A DNA stretch of 64,000 nt, taken from NCBI GenBank assembly GCA_027306915.1, contig DAHUYW010000020.1:3236-67235 (forward strand), read 5' to 3'. Below, piece after piece: positions 34,953 to 43,720 of this stretch. How positions within the stretch are numbered: the stretch's first letter is position 1; every line of letters begins with the position of its first letter. Under the pieces are notes generated by a model. The model was not told the origin of the DNA. It worked only from the letters and a program-made list of their open reading frames with translations, and did no database searches. This DNA is from Spirochaetales bacterium. Its GTDB lineage: Bacteria; Spirochaetota; Spirochaetia; DAHUYW01. The translations under genes and the position numbers were made by a program.

Positions 34953-35720
34953 ATGGATCACGTGCTGCAGTTGAAAAACGTCTCCAAGACCTTCGGTGAA
35001 GTGGCGGCCCTTCATCACATCAACTTCGAAGTCGGCGCGAACGAGATCGTGGGACTCCTCGGCGACAATGGCGCGGGGAAATCGACGCTCGTGAAGATCA
35101 TCACGGGCTACCACGCGCCGGACGCCGGCGGGGAGCTGTATTGGCGCGGGACGAGAGTCGAACACCTTTCGGTGGCGAAGGCCCGCGACCTTGGGATCGA
35201 GGTCGTCTACCAGGAGCGGGCGCTTGCGGACAAGCAGACGCTCTGGCGGAACATCTTCATGGGCCGCGAGATCTCCAACCGTTTCGGTGCCCTCGACGTG
35301 AACGCGATGCGGCGAGAAACCCGAAAGCTCATGAGCACGGTGATGGGCTTCACCTCCGCGGCGGTCAATCCCGAGTCGGTAGTGAAAACCTTCTCGGGCG
35401 GCGAGCGCCAGGGGGTCGCGATCACCCGGGCGCTCTACTTCGAGGCGGAGCTGGTCATCCTCGACGAGCCCACGATGGGACTGTCGCTTTCCGAGACCAA
35501 GAAATGCCTCGACTTCGTGAATGGGATCAAGCAGGCCGGAAAGGCGGCCATTTTCATCGACCACAATATCTTCCACGTCTATCCTGTCGTCGACCGGATT
35601 GTGGTGCTGGACCGCGGAACGGTGGCGGGCCAGTTCATGAAGAATGAGTTGACGCTCCAGGAGCTGACCGAACGGCTCTATCTGGTCGCGCAGACGGGCC
35701 ACCTTGAGGCGGCAAAGTAA
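34953..35720 (+). CDS. Sugar ABC transporter ATPase, single-domain CUT2 type
   Basis: A 255-residue ATPase with Walker A GDNGAGKST at 37-45, signature FSGGE at 147-151, Walker B VILDEPTMGLS and a switch His in FIDHNIF. It has only one nucleotide-binding domain, whereas RbsA/XylG have two, so it should act as a homodimer, as in FrcA-type systems. It energises the permease 11 bases downstream. Confidence 0.9.
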   Translation: MDHVLQLKNVSKTFGEVAALHHINFEVGANEIVGLLGDNGAGKSTLVKIITGYHAPDAGGELYWRGTRVEHLSVAKARDLGIEVVYQERALADKQTLWRNIFMGREISNRFGALDVNAMRRETRKLMSTVMGFTSAAVNPESVVKTFSGGERQGVAITRALYFEAELVILDEPTMGLSLSETKKCLDFVNGIKQAGKAAIFIDHNIFHVYPVVDRIVVLDRGTVAGQFMKNELTLQELTERLYLVAQTGHLEAAK

Positions 35721-35731
35721 AGGAGGCAAGT

Positions 35732-36745
35732 ATGAGCTCGCTCGAAGAGACTGCTCGACCACTATCTGCGACCAAGGGCCGAAGCAAGCTGTCGAAGCTC
35801 TTTGGGAAATACTCGATGCAGATCGCAATCCTCGGAGTCGCCATCTTCATCTGGATCCTTTTCGTCATTGGGGCGCCGCGGACCTTTCTCTCCGGAAACA
35901 TTTATGCAGCCTTCATGACATCGACTCCGTTCTTCGCGCTGATCGCGATTCCGCTCACCCTCGTCGTCGTCACCGGCGAAATCGATCTTTCCTTTACATC
36001 GATCATTGCTTGGGGCATGACCGGATACGCGGTGGTCTTCAATGCCACGCACAGCGTCGGACTGGGATTTGTCGCCTGTCTTCTCTTTGGTCTTATGGCC
36101 GGTTTCATCAATGGGCTCATCGTGGTGAAGATCGGAATCCCCTCGCTCGTTACAACGATAGGGACGCAGTTCTTCTGGGCGGGGCTCGTCCTCATCGTGA
36201 CGAATGCACAGGGGCTGGGGATGGGGTCCACGCAGGGGACCATCCTTCACCATCTCTTCGTCGGTAGGGTGGGTGGCTTCGTGCCGGCGCAGTTCTTCTG
36301 GACAATAGGGTTTGGCATCATCTTCTGGTTCTTCCTTAACCGTCACAGGTTCGGCGCGCACGTCTATCTGGTTGGGGACAACATCGACAGCGCGCGGCTG
36401 ATGGGAGTGAACGTCGGACTCACGAAGATCATCGCCTTCTCCATCGTCGGCGTGGCGGCCGCCTTCGCCGGATTCGTACAGAGCGAGGAGCTCCTCTTCT
36501 TTTGGCCGACCGGCGGGCAGGGTTACCTACTGCCGACCCTCGCGGCAGTATTTCTCGGCGGCACCTCGGTTTTTGGCGGCAGCGGAACGATCTTCGGAAC
36601 TTTCGTCGCCTGCTTCGTCATCGGGGCAATAAACGCGGGTATCGTCGCGTCGGGTCTCACCGGCTATTGGACGAGCGTGATCTCCGGGCTCATTGTGGTC
36701 GCCTCGGTCTCCATCCAGACCATTTTGAGCAAGCGCTTCGCGTAG
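35732..36745 (+). CDS. Sugar ABC transporter permease (CUT2/RbsC type)
   Basis: A 337-residue inner-membrane permease with about ten helices. Family landmarks are VVVTGEIDLSFTSIIAWG in the third helix region, GLIVVKIGIPSLVTTIGT, and AVFLGGTSVFGGSGTIFGT near the C-terminus. AGGAGG precedes the ATG. Last gene of the sigma-54-controlled operon (binding protein, binding protein, ATPase, permease). The sugar cannot be read from the sequence. Confidence 0.9.
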   Translation: MSSLEETARPLSATKGRSKLSKLFGKYSMQIAILGVAIFIWILFVIGAPRTFLSGNIYAAFMTSTPFFALIAIPLTLVVVTGEIDLSFTSIIAWGMTGYAVVFNATHSVGLGFVACLLFGLMAGFINGLIVVKIGIPSLVTTIGTQFFWAGLVLIVTNAQGLGMGSTQGTILHHLFVGRVGGFVPAQFFWTIGFGIIFWFFLNRHRFGAHVYLVGDNIDSARLMGVNVGLTKIIAFSIVGVAAAFAGFVQSEELLFFWPTGGQGYLLPTLAAVFLGGTSVFGGSGTIFGTFVACFVIGAINAGIVASGLTGYWTSVISGLIVVASVSIQTILSKRFA

Positions 36746-37040
36746 GCGTTCGGGCGGGGATCGTCTCTCCTTCTGGATCGACGGCCGGGCCACGGCTGTC
36801 GCAAGGGCAGAGGCGGCGCCGTGGCCGGATTCCTGCGAAATGGTTGTAACTTGGAGCGCCTCTCGGTATGTTGAATGCTGTATATCTGACTGATTGCGTC
36901 AGGTAGGCGGGAGACGAGGTAGGCATCGGGAGTGGGCAGCGCTTCGAACGACAGTCCTTTGACCGAGGTCATCCAGCCCGAGGGCCAATTCGCCGACCAC
37001 GACCGGCCTCCGCCGGTTCCTGACCTCCGGCTCCAGCGGG
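36746..37040. other. Gap without recognised gene
   Basis: About 295 bases between the ABC permease and the FtsH-like relic. I see no clear terminator, promoter or open frame with a credible start. A small CTGAC/GTCAG palindrome (near 36887-36903) is the only symmetry noted. The right end may include unrecognisable N-terminal sequence of the relic. Confidence 0.5.
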
Positions 37041-37052
37041 ATCAGAAAGAGA

Positions 37053-37941
37053 GGCACCATCGCAGCCCGGGGCGGCGCGCTGTTCTGGTTCATGTCGCGC
37101 TCGAAGATCGAACGCATCCGTCCCGAGGACCCCAAGGCCATCAGCCCGGGACCGGGAAGACCATGCTCGCGAAGGCGATGGCCGGAGAGGCCGGGGTCGC
37201 CTTCATCTCGATCGAGGGATCGGGCTTTCGGAACATGTTCTGGGGCGTGGACGCCCTCAAGATGATCTGGTTGGTGCGCAAGGCGCGCAAGCTCGCCCAG
37301 CGCTATGGGGCGGCCATCGCCTACGTCGACGAGATAGATGCCGTCGGCATGAGCCGCTGCAATGTGATGGGCGGCCAGGGCGGGGGAGCCGGCGGGCTCA
37401 TGGGCATGGGGGGATCATCGCCAGGGCCCAGAGCCTTGGGTTCATGCTCCCCCTCGACGAGGTGGAGATGTACGTTTATCCCCTGCGGCGAATCGTCGGG
37501 GACATCATGATCGGAATGGCCGGCCACATTGCGACGCGAGTCGTGCTCGGCGAAGATTGGACCGGGGCATACAGCGACTTCCAGAAGATCCGGGGCCATC
37601 TGCGCCACCTCTACATGCTCGGCTACTTCGGCCCGCCGATCCATGAGATCGGGGCGGACGGAAGCGCCGGTAAGGACGACGCGGTCCTCTTGCGGTTCTG
37701 GGAGGAGCTCGATGGGCGGGTCGAGCAGCTTCTTCGCGCTCACCGCGAAGAGCTTGTGCGCCTTTCCGAGGAGCTCATTGCCCACAGCGAGCTTTCGAGC
37801 GACGAGGTCCTTGCCATCCTTGGCTCAAACCTTCAGATCGCGGCGAGCGAGCCGGCCTCGACGTGGGCGAAGCGCCTTGCCGATGAGCCCGACCCTGTTG
37901 CCGCACCATCGCCGGCCAAGCGGCGCTGGGCGAAGCAGTAG
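37053..37941 (+). pseudogene. Decayed FtsH-like AAA protease gene in three frames
   Basis: Three homologous pieces lie in order but in different frames. About 37053-37140 (frame of 37053) encodes a membrane-exit segment ([18 protein letters not shown]). From about 37147 to 37405 (another frame) it encodes the AAA core with Walker [18 protein letters not shown] and Walker [13 protein letters not shown]. About 37411-37941 (third frame) encodes an FtsH-like protease-tail region ([20 protein letters not shown], then MAGHIATRVVLGEDWTGAYS). The joins coincide with missing segments: the linker before Walker A, and the half of AAA plus any zinc-site region after the Gly-rich patch. An intact ftsH lies at 40109-41995 and could cover the loss. 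Confidence 0.75.
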
Positions 37942-37968
37942 AGCCGCCCGGGCCGTAACATTGTACTG

Positions 37969-38940
37969 CTATCCGACAGGATCAGAAGGCGGGGCGAGCG
38001 CCGTTGGCGACGTCCCGCCCCCTTTCGCGCCCTCCGCTTCCGATCGTTGGACGCTCGCAATGCAGAACTCCATGAAGTCACGCACGAACAGGGCGTCCGC
38101 GGACTCTCCCCACACGAAGCGCAGCTCGCGCTCGATCGGTGGGCCCGCAAGGGGCACCCGCACCAGGGTCCCCGTGCGGATCTCCTCCTTGACCGCGAGG
38201 CTCGAAACGACCGAGATCCCGAGCGCCGAGCGAACCAGGAGCTTGATCGTGTTGATGCTCTCGATCTCCATGTAGGGTCGCAGGAGCCGCGCATCGATGC
38301 CGCGTCCCACGAGGTAGCGCTCGAAAACCTCCCTCGTTCCCGATCCCGGCTCCCGAAGAATCAGCTCCGAGGCAAGCAGCTCAGCGAGGGTTATGCCGCG
38401 GCGGCGCGCCTTAGTGACCAGCGGGTGGTCCGGCGCAGCCACTACGACGAGCTCGTCGCGTCCGAAGGAACGGACCTCCACCCCTGCAACCTCGACCGGT
38501 CCCTCCACCAGCCCGAGAACGATCTCGCTGCGCAGGAGACGCTCCACGATGTGGCGGGTGTTCTGGATAGCGAGACGGATCCGCGTTTCGGCGTGCAGCC
38601 TCCGGTGCTCCGCGAGCAGGCTGGGCAGGAGATATTCGCCGACAGTCAGGGTCGCTCCGATGTCGTAGGTGCGCACCGCGGAGCTCGCGTTGCGCATGTC
38701 CCGCTCGATGGAGCGGTAGGCAGCCTCGATCTTCTCGGCGTGGTGATAGAGAAGCATCCCCTCCCGCGTCGGTACGGGTCGGTTCTTCCGTTTCGCGATG
38801 AGCTGCACCCCGTAGCTGCCTTCAAGGGCCTTGATGTGCTGCGAGACCGCAGGCTGGGTGATGCCGAGGAACTCGGCGGCCGACGAGAAGCTGCCCCTTC
38901 TTATGGTTTCCAACAGACTCTTTAGACGAAAGTCATTCAT
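37969..38940 (-). CDS. LysR-family transcriptional regulator (YeiE-like context)
   Basis: A 323-residue regulator. The N-terminal helix-turn-helix is clear (FSSAAEFLGITQPAVSQHIKAL), followed by the periplasmic-binding-like effector domain (TVGEYLLPSLL; DELVVVAAPDHPL; REPGSGTREVFERYL). The ATG at 38940 is chosen over an in-frame TTG six bases earlier. It is divergent from a YeiH-family transporter with 83 bases between their ATGs. In enterics the same LysR-YeiH arrangement (yeiE-yeiH) is known and YeiE responds to sulfite, so a sulfur-oxyanion effector is plausible but unproven. The C-terminal tail (EGAKGGGTSPTALAPPSD) is disordered and atypical. Confidence 0.88.
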   Translation of the reverse strand: MNDFRLKSLLETIRRGSFSSAAEFLGITQPAVSQHIKALEGSYGVQLIAKRKNRPVPTREGMLLYHHAEKIEAAYRSIERDMRNASSAVRTYDIGATLTVGEYLLPSLLAEHRRLHAETRIRLAIQNTRHIVERLLRSEIVLGLVEGPVEVAGVEVRSFGRDELVVVAAPDHPLVTKARRRGITLAELLASELILREPGSGTREVFERYLVGRGIDARLLRPYMEIESINTIKLLVRSALGISVVSSLAVKEEIRTGTLVRVPLAGPPIERELRFVWGESADALFVRDFMEFCIASVQRSEAEGAKGGGTSPTALAPPSDPVG

Positions 38941-38978
38941 GGTCAACTATAACATAAGCTAATGAGAAAGTAAGAAAC

Positions 38979-38984
38979 TATAAT
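38979..38984 (+). promoter_or_regulatory. -10 box of the YeiH-family gene, LysR-dependent promoter
   Basis: A perfect TATAAT without a recognisable -35, as expected for a LysR-activated promoter. ACTATAA is repeated at 38946-38952 and 38978-38984 in the 50-base divergent region. Predicted start site is near 38991. Confidence 0.5.
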
Positions 38985-39023
38985 TGGACATTGGATATCG
39001 CTGTGCGTACTATCGCTCCTATT

Positions 39024-40049
39024 ATGAGCAAAATAATCAGCAAAGTTCTGCTGCCGATTCCCGGAGCTCTGCTCGCGGTCGTCGTTGCGCTCGCCGCGAC
39101 CTACCTCGGTACTCTCGTGCCGCTCATAGGCGCGCCCATCTTCGGTATCCTCATCGGCGTGCTTCTTCGCAACGTTGTCGGCCGTCCCGAGGGCGCGATC
39201 CCCGGCGTATCCTTTGCCGCGAAACGAGTCCTTCAGTGGGCGATCGTCTTGCTCGGTGCCGACCTGAGCCTGAGCCAGGTCGTCGTCACGGGGAGGCAGT
39301 CGCTTGCGGTGATGGCGGCGACGCTGTCGGTCTCGTTCGCGGCCGCCGTCGTCGCCGGGCGCGTCCTGCGCGTTCCGCGCAAGATGACGACCCTCATCGG
39401 CGTGGGGACCGCCATATGCGGAGGGTCGGCCATCGCCGCGGTCTCACCGATCATCGAGGCAGAGGAGGTGGAGATCGCCTATGCGATGTCGACCATCTTC
39501 ATGTTCAACGTCGTCGCGGTGATCCTCTTTCCGCTCCTCGGACACTTGCTCGGTTTTTCTGATCGCGCCTTCGGCATGTGGGCGGGCACTGCCATCAACG
39601 ACACCTCCAGTGTCGTAGCAGCCGGCTACGCCTACAGCACCGCCGCCGGGAACTTCGCGACGATAGTCAAGCTCACCCGGACGACCATGATCATTCCCAC
39701 GGCGCTCTTTCTCGCGGTGATGATGGCGGTTCGCCGGCGTGCCGAAGTCGCCTCATCGGGCGAAGGCCTCCGCCGGTTCAACATCCGGCGCATCTTTCCC
39801 TGGTTCATCCTGGGATTTCTCGCGCTGTCGCTCCTCAATACCGTGGGGGCGATTCCGAAGGGAACGAGCGCCCTGCTCGCTGAGGGGGGCCGCTTCCTGA
39901 TCGTGGTGGCTTTGGCTGGGGTCGGCATGAGCGCGGATCTCAAGAAGATGGTCGCTTCGGGGATTCGCCCGCTGCTCGTCGGTCTTATCGTGTGGGCCGC
40001 GGTGGCGGTGGTAGGGCTGTTCGTGCAGCGTCTTGTCGGTTTTGCCTAG
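39024..40049 (+). CDS. YeiH-family (UPF0324) putative anion/sulfate exporter
   Basis: A 341-residue polytopic membrane protein with about ten helices. Family signatures: GILIGVLLRN, RVLQWAIVLLGADLSLSQV, GVGTAICGGSAIAAVSPII and GTAINDTSSVVAAGYAY. Both ATG 39024 and an upstream TTG (38991, which coincides with the predicted transcript start) are possible starts; neither has a ribosome site, and the ATG places the first helix as in YeiH. It probably moves sulfite, sulfonate or another anion, with control by the divergent LysR regulator. The transport substrate is inferred from genome context in other species. Confidence 0.85.
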   Translation: MSKIISKVLLPIPGALLAVVVALAATYLGTLVPLIGAPIFGILIGVLLRNVVGRPEGAIPGVSFAAKRVLQWAIVLLGADLSLSQVVVTGRQSLAVMAATLSVSFAAAVVAGRVLRVPRKMTTLIGVGTAICGGSAIAAVSPIIEAEEVEIAYAMSTIFMFNVVAVILFPLLGHLLGFSDRAFGMWAGTAINDTSSVVAAGYAYSTAAGNFATIVKLTRTTMIIPTALFLAVMMAVRRRAEVASSGEGLRRFNIRRIFPWFILGFLALSLLNTVGAIPKGTSALLAEGGRFLIVVALAGVGMSADLKKMVASGIRPLLVGLIVWAAVAVVGLFVQRLVGFA

Positions 40050-40108
40050 CAGGCTTTTGAGCTGCGATAAGGGAGTGTGAAGCTCGGCTCCTCTCGCATG
40101 CCACCCGC

Positions 40109-41995
40109 CTACACGGCAGCGGCAGCCGCGACGAGGGCCATGATCTCCTTGCCTTGGAGCTCTTCCTTCTCAAGAAGCGCCTCCGCGACGCGTTTCAACG
40201 CAGCGCTCTTCTCCTTGAGGATCGCCACCGCCTTCTCATAGGCCCGGTCAAGAATCGATTTAATCTCATCGTCGACCTCCTGGGCGGTGCGCTCGCTGTA
40301 TTCTCGCCTGCGGGAGATGTCCGCCCCGAGAAACACGTCGTGCTGCTCATCGCCGAGCGCAAGGTTGTGGAGCCGCTTGCTCATGCCCCAATCCAGAACC
40401 ATCTTCCGGGCAAGCCGAGTCGCCTCGCGAAGGTCGTTTTCGGCTCCGCTCGTGATATCGCCGATGAAGGCATCCTCAGCGGCTCGTCCGCCGAGCATGA
40501 CGGTAATGCGATCGAGAATGTAGGTCTTGCTATAGAGGTGCTTGTCCCGCTCGGGAAGCTGTTCCGTGACGCCCATGGAGTTGTCCCGCGGGATGATCGT
40601 AACCTTGTGAATGGGATCGGAGGTCGGCAGATTGACCGCCACGACCGCGTGCCCGGCCTCATGGTAGGAAACGATCTTGCGCTCCTCGTCGGTCATGACG
40701 AAGTTCGTGCGCTCCAAACCGAGAAGGAGCTTGTCGCGCGCATCATCGACGTCGACGTTGCCTATGGAGATCTTGTCCCTTCGAGCCGCAAGGAGAGCGG
40801 CCTCGTTCAAGAGGTTCTCGAGGTCCGCGCCGGTGAAGCCGGGTGTGCCCTGCGCGATCTTCTCGAAGTCGACATCGGTGTCGAGAGGCTTGTTGCGCCC
40901 GTGCACCTTGAGAATCTCGACGCGATCATTGAGGGTGGGCCGATCGACGGTGACGCGCCGATCGAAGCGACCCGGACGCAGAAGGGCCGGATCGAGAATG
41001 TCGGGCCGGTTCGTCGCTGCAAGCACGATAGTGTTGTCGTTCTGCTCGAAGCCGTCAAGCTCGGAGAGCATCTGGTTGAGGGTCTGCTCGCGCTCGTCAT
41101 GACCGCCCCCAAGCCCTGCGCCGCGGTGGCGGCCGATCGAATCGAGCTCATCGATAAAGATGATGCTCGGGCTATGGGCCTTGGCGTCGCGGAATAGGCT
41201 GCGGACGCGGGAGGCCCCAACGCCTACGAACATTTCCATGAAGTCCGAGCCGCTTATGCTATAGAAGGGGACGTTCGCCTCGCCGGCGAGGGCCCGGGCA
41301 AGGAGAGTCTTCCCCGTTCCAGGCGGGCCGACGAGGAGCACTCCCTTCGGCACCGTCGCTCCGAGCTTTCGGAAGCGCTCGGGCGTCCGAAGGAAGTCGA
41401 CTATCTCTTTGAGCTCCTTCTTAACGCCCTCGATGCCCGCGACATCGCTGAAGGTGACGCTCTCTTTGGTCTTCCGGTAGAGCTTGGCCTTGTTCTGTCC
41501 GACCGAGAAGATGCTGTCCCCCTGACTTCGCGTGCGGCGATACATCCAGAAGACAAACCATCCGACAAGGACGAAGGGCACTACGTTGAGGAGAAGACCA
41601 AGAATCGAGAATTGGCTTTCCGGGCGCGTTTGGACCACTACGCCATTTTTCGTGAGGTCCTGGAGAAGGGTTGGGTCCCCGAATGAGGGAAGATAGGTCA
41701 GGAAGGATTTGGTGCCCCCCGAGCCTTCGCTGCCCACAATCGGTTTGCTCAGGGTACCGGTGATCTTATCCCCTTCGACCGTCACGGACTGCACGTTGCC
41801 CACGCTGACCTGCGCCTTGAAGGTGCTGTAGGAGAGCTCCTGGACCGATCCCTGGAAGAGCCTTCCGAAACCTGATACGAATACAATCATGAGCAAGGCC
41901 ACCAGGACCAGCGCGCCGAGCCCCGTGCCGAAGCGCGGCGAGCCGCTAGGAAGCTTCTTGTCGTTGTTGTTTGGTTCTTGCGGTTCGTTTGCCAT
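40109..41995 (-). CDS. ftsH: ATP-dependent zinc metalloprotease FtsH
   Basis: A 628-residue membrane protease. Two helices (about residues 24-45 and 130-152) flank a periplasmic domain. The AAA module has Walker A GPPGTGKT at 223-230, Walker [12 protein letters not shown], and the second region of homology [20 protein letters not shown]. The protease domain has HEAGH at 445-449. It degrades misfolded membrane and regulatory proteins as a hexamer. ATG 41995 is preferred; an in-frame GTG at 42007 is the alternative. It is downstream of, but terminator-separated from, the MFS gene. A decayed FtsH-like gene lies 2 kb away. Confidence 0.95.
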   Translation of the reverse strand: MANEPQEPNNNDKKLPSGSPRFGTGLGALVLVALLMIVFVSGFGRLFQGSVQELSYSTFKAQVSVGNVQSVTVEGDKITGTLSKPIVGSEGSGGTKSFLTYLPSFGDPTLLQDLTKNGVVVQTRPESQFSILGLLLNVVPFVLVGWFVFWMYRRTRSQGDSIFSVGQNKAKLYRKTKESVTFSDVAGIEGVKKELKEIVDFLRTPERFRKLGATVPKGVLLVGPPGTGKTLLARALAGEANVPFYSISGSDFMEMFVGVGASRVRSLFRDAKAHSPSIIFIDELDSIGRHRGAGLGGGHDEREQTLNQMLSELDGFEQNDNTIVLAATNRPDILDPALLRPGRFDRRVTVDRPTLNDRVEILKVHGRNKPLDTDVDFEKIAQGTPGFTGADLENLLNEAALLAARRDKISIGNVDVDDARDKLLLGLERTNFVMTDEERKIVSYHEAGHAVVAVNLPTSDPIHKVTIIPRDNSMGVTEQLPERDKHLYSKTYILDRITVMLGGRAAEDAFIGDITSGAENDLREATRLARKMVLDWGMSKRLHNLALGDEQHDVFLGADISRRREYSERTAQEVDDEIKSILDRAYEKAVAILKEKSAALKRVAEALLEKEELQGKEIMALVAAAAAV

Positions 41996-42033
41996 ACTAT
42001 GCGTCACCCATCACACATAAGGTAAGGAGAAAC

Positions 42034-42066
42034 GCGAAAAAAGAAAAGGTGTCTCCAAGAGACCCC
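42034..42066 (-). terminator. Intrinsic terminator after the MFS gene
   Basis: On the minus strand a stem (GGGGTCTC, loop TTG, GAGACACC with one mismatch) is followed by TTTTCTTTTTT. It starts eight bases after the MFS stop codon and separates it from ftsH. Confidence 0.85.
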
Positions 42067-42073
42067 CGAAAGC

Positions 42074-43642
42074 CTAGTCTGCGAGGCGCTCCGTGGCTAT
42101 GCGGCTCTCCTCGGCCGCCGCGGTCTTCGCCCCCTCCTCGACCCGAACCCGGGAAAGGAGCACGATCCCGACCACGAAGAACACGGAAATGGAAAGAACG
42201 CTCGCGCGGGGGCTGCCTGTAATCTCGCCCACTACGGCGTAGAGAAGGGGGCCCAGGATGCCCGCGAACTTCTCCGAAAGGCCGTAGAGCCCGAAAAACT
42301 CGCCCGACTTCGCCTTGGGAGTGAGCTGGGTGTAGATCGTGCGGCTTAAGGCCTGCGTACCGCCCTGGACCGTCCCGACCAGCCATCCGATGAGGAAGAA
42401 CTCGGCCTGGGTCTTCATGAGAAAGCCCCAGATGGGAATGATCACGTAGATGATGAGCCCAAGGATGATCGCGCGCTTCGTGTCCAACCAGGCCGCAAGG
42501 CGACCAAAGAGCCTCCGGCCGAGGGTGAGGGCGAAAAGAGCTCCCACTGCCTGACTCACGGCAATGGCGATAAAGGTGAGGGGGAGGGTGAGGCGGCCGG
42601 TTAGGTTCGCGTACACGCCGATCGCCGGCAGCGTGACCGCGGTCCAGATGAGAAGCGCCACGAATACAGGCCGCCGGGTGTTCGCTTTGTTCGGAATCCT
42701 CCCAAAGATGAGTGCGTAAGGGAAGGCTACGAACTGGGTCATGAGGAGGGTGCCGATGAGGATGGCGGTGTCGAGGCCGAGGGCCGCCCCGAAGGCGGTA
42801 GCAAGGAGGATGATCGCTCCAATCCCTTCCATGTAGAACCAGAAGGCGATAAGCATCTTAAAAAGCTCTTTGTAGCGGCGGATATCCCGCAGGGTATGGC
42901 CTATCCGGACGAAGGTGTCGGCGATAGCTCCGCCCCCGCGGCTGCCGGCAAGAGGGGTCGCCGGCGGCTCCTGCACGTTGACCATGAGCGGAATGGAAAA
43001 GAGAAGCCACCAGACACCCACTGTCAAGAAGGCGATCTGCACGGCGAGCGTTCCCGAGATGCCGATCTCTTTCGCGAACAGGTAAAGGAGCGTGTTGAAA
43101 AGGAGCAGCACCCCGCCTCCGATGTAGCCGTAAGCGTAACCGAGGCTCGAAACCCGATTCATGTCCTCAGGAGGGGCGATATGCTGCAGGAGGCTGCTCG
43201 AGAGGCCGAGAGAGATATTCATCGCAAACTGGGTGATGCCGTACAGGAGCAGGGCAAGGAGCCACATCCCCGTCGCGAGCCCGAACATCGCCGAGGAGAA
43301 AAAGCATCCCACCGCCGTTAGGATGATGAGGATGCGCTTGCGGCGACCGGTGATGTCGGCATAGGTTCCGATGATCGGGGCGAGAACCGCTGAGGCGAGA
43401 AGGGCGATCGAGACCGTGAAGGCGAAGACGTTCGACGCGTGATCGCGGGCCGCCCCCTGGACCGCCGCACCAGCCTGACCGTAGGCGACTCCTGCCGCCA
43501 CGAAGGCAGGGGCCGCGATCGCGATGAAAAAGGGAGGGAAAAAGGTGGACGAAGTCGTGGTGATGTAAGCGTGGTTACCCCAATCGTAAAACGCCCACGA
43601 ACGGACTCGTCGGCGGTAGGTTCGATCAGCAGAGAGCTCCAT
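42074..43642 (-). CDS. MFS transporter, UMF1 (Atg22-like) family
   Basis: A 522-residue inner-membrane protein with 12 predicted helices. The start (RRVRSWAFYDWGNHAYITTT) is the UMF1/Atg22 signature, and the MFS A-like motif appears as GTYADITGRRKRIL. A second half with LDTKRAIILGLIIYVII and GGTQALSRTIYTQLTPK is typical. Family members move amino acids or remain uncharacterised in bacteria. GGGAGGTGAG precedes the ATG, with a well-spaced promoter (43666-43694) and a strong terminator, so this is a one-gene transcript. Confidence 0.88.
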   Translation of the reverse strand: MELSADRTYRRRVRSWAFYDWGNHAYITTTSSTFFPPFFIAIAAPAFVAAGVAYGQAGAAVQGAARDHASNVFAFTVSIALLASAVLAPIIGTYADITGRRKRILIILTAVGCFFSSAMFGLATGMWLLALLLYGITQFAMNISLGLSSSLLQHIAPPEDMNRVSSLGYAYGYIGGGVLLLFNTLLYLFAKEIGISGTLAVQIAFLTVGVWWLLFSIPLMVNVQEPPATPLAGSRGGGAIADTFVRIGHTLRDIRRYKELFKMLIAFWFYMEGIGAIILLATAFGAALGLDTAILIGTLLMTQFVAFPYALIFGRIPNKANTRRPVFVALLIWTAVTLPAIGVYANLTGRLTLPLTFIAIAVSQAVGALFALTLGRRLFGRLAAWLDTKRAIILGLIIYVIIPIWGFLMKTQAEFFLIGWLVGTVQGGTQALSRTIYTQLTPKAKSGEFFGLYGLSEKFAGILGPLLYAVVGEITGSPRASVLSISVFFVVGIVLLSRVRVEEGAKTAAAEESRIATERLAD

Positions 43643-43665
43643 CTCACCTCCCTTTCGGTGGCCCT

Positions 43666-43694
43666 ACTATCGCCCACGGGCTGGCGAAAGTCAA
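43666..43694 (-). promoter_or_regulatory. Promoter of the MFS gene
   Basis: On the minus strand TTGACT (43694-43689) and GATAGT (43671-43666) are exactly 17 bases apart, 23 bases before the start codon. Confidence 0.65.
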
Positions 43695-43720
43695 GGTAAG
43701 CGATATAGTCTGAAGTCTGG

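Noticed and set aside
32742..35828. 1028-codon minus-strand open frame across the ABC operon
   Set aside because: It spans three genuine plus-strand genes and their intergenic gaps; its composition is typical of antisense frames.
36746..36931. Search for a terminator after the ABC permease
   Set aside because: Only weak GC-rich pairing without a T run; not reported as a terminator.
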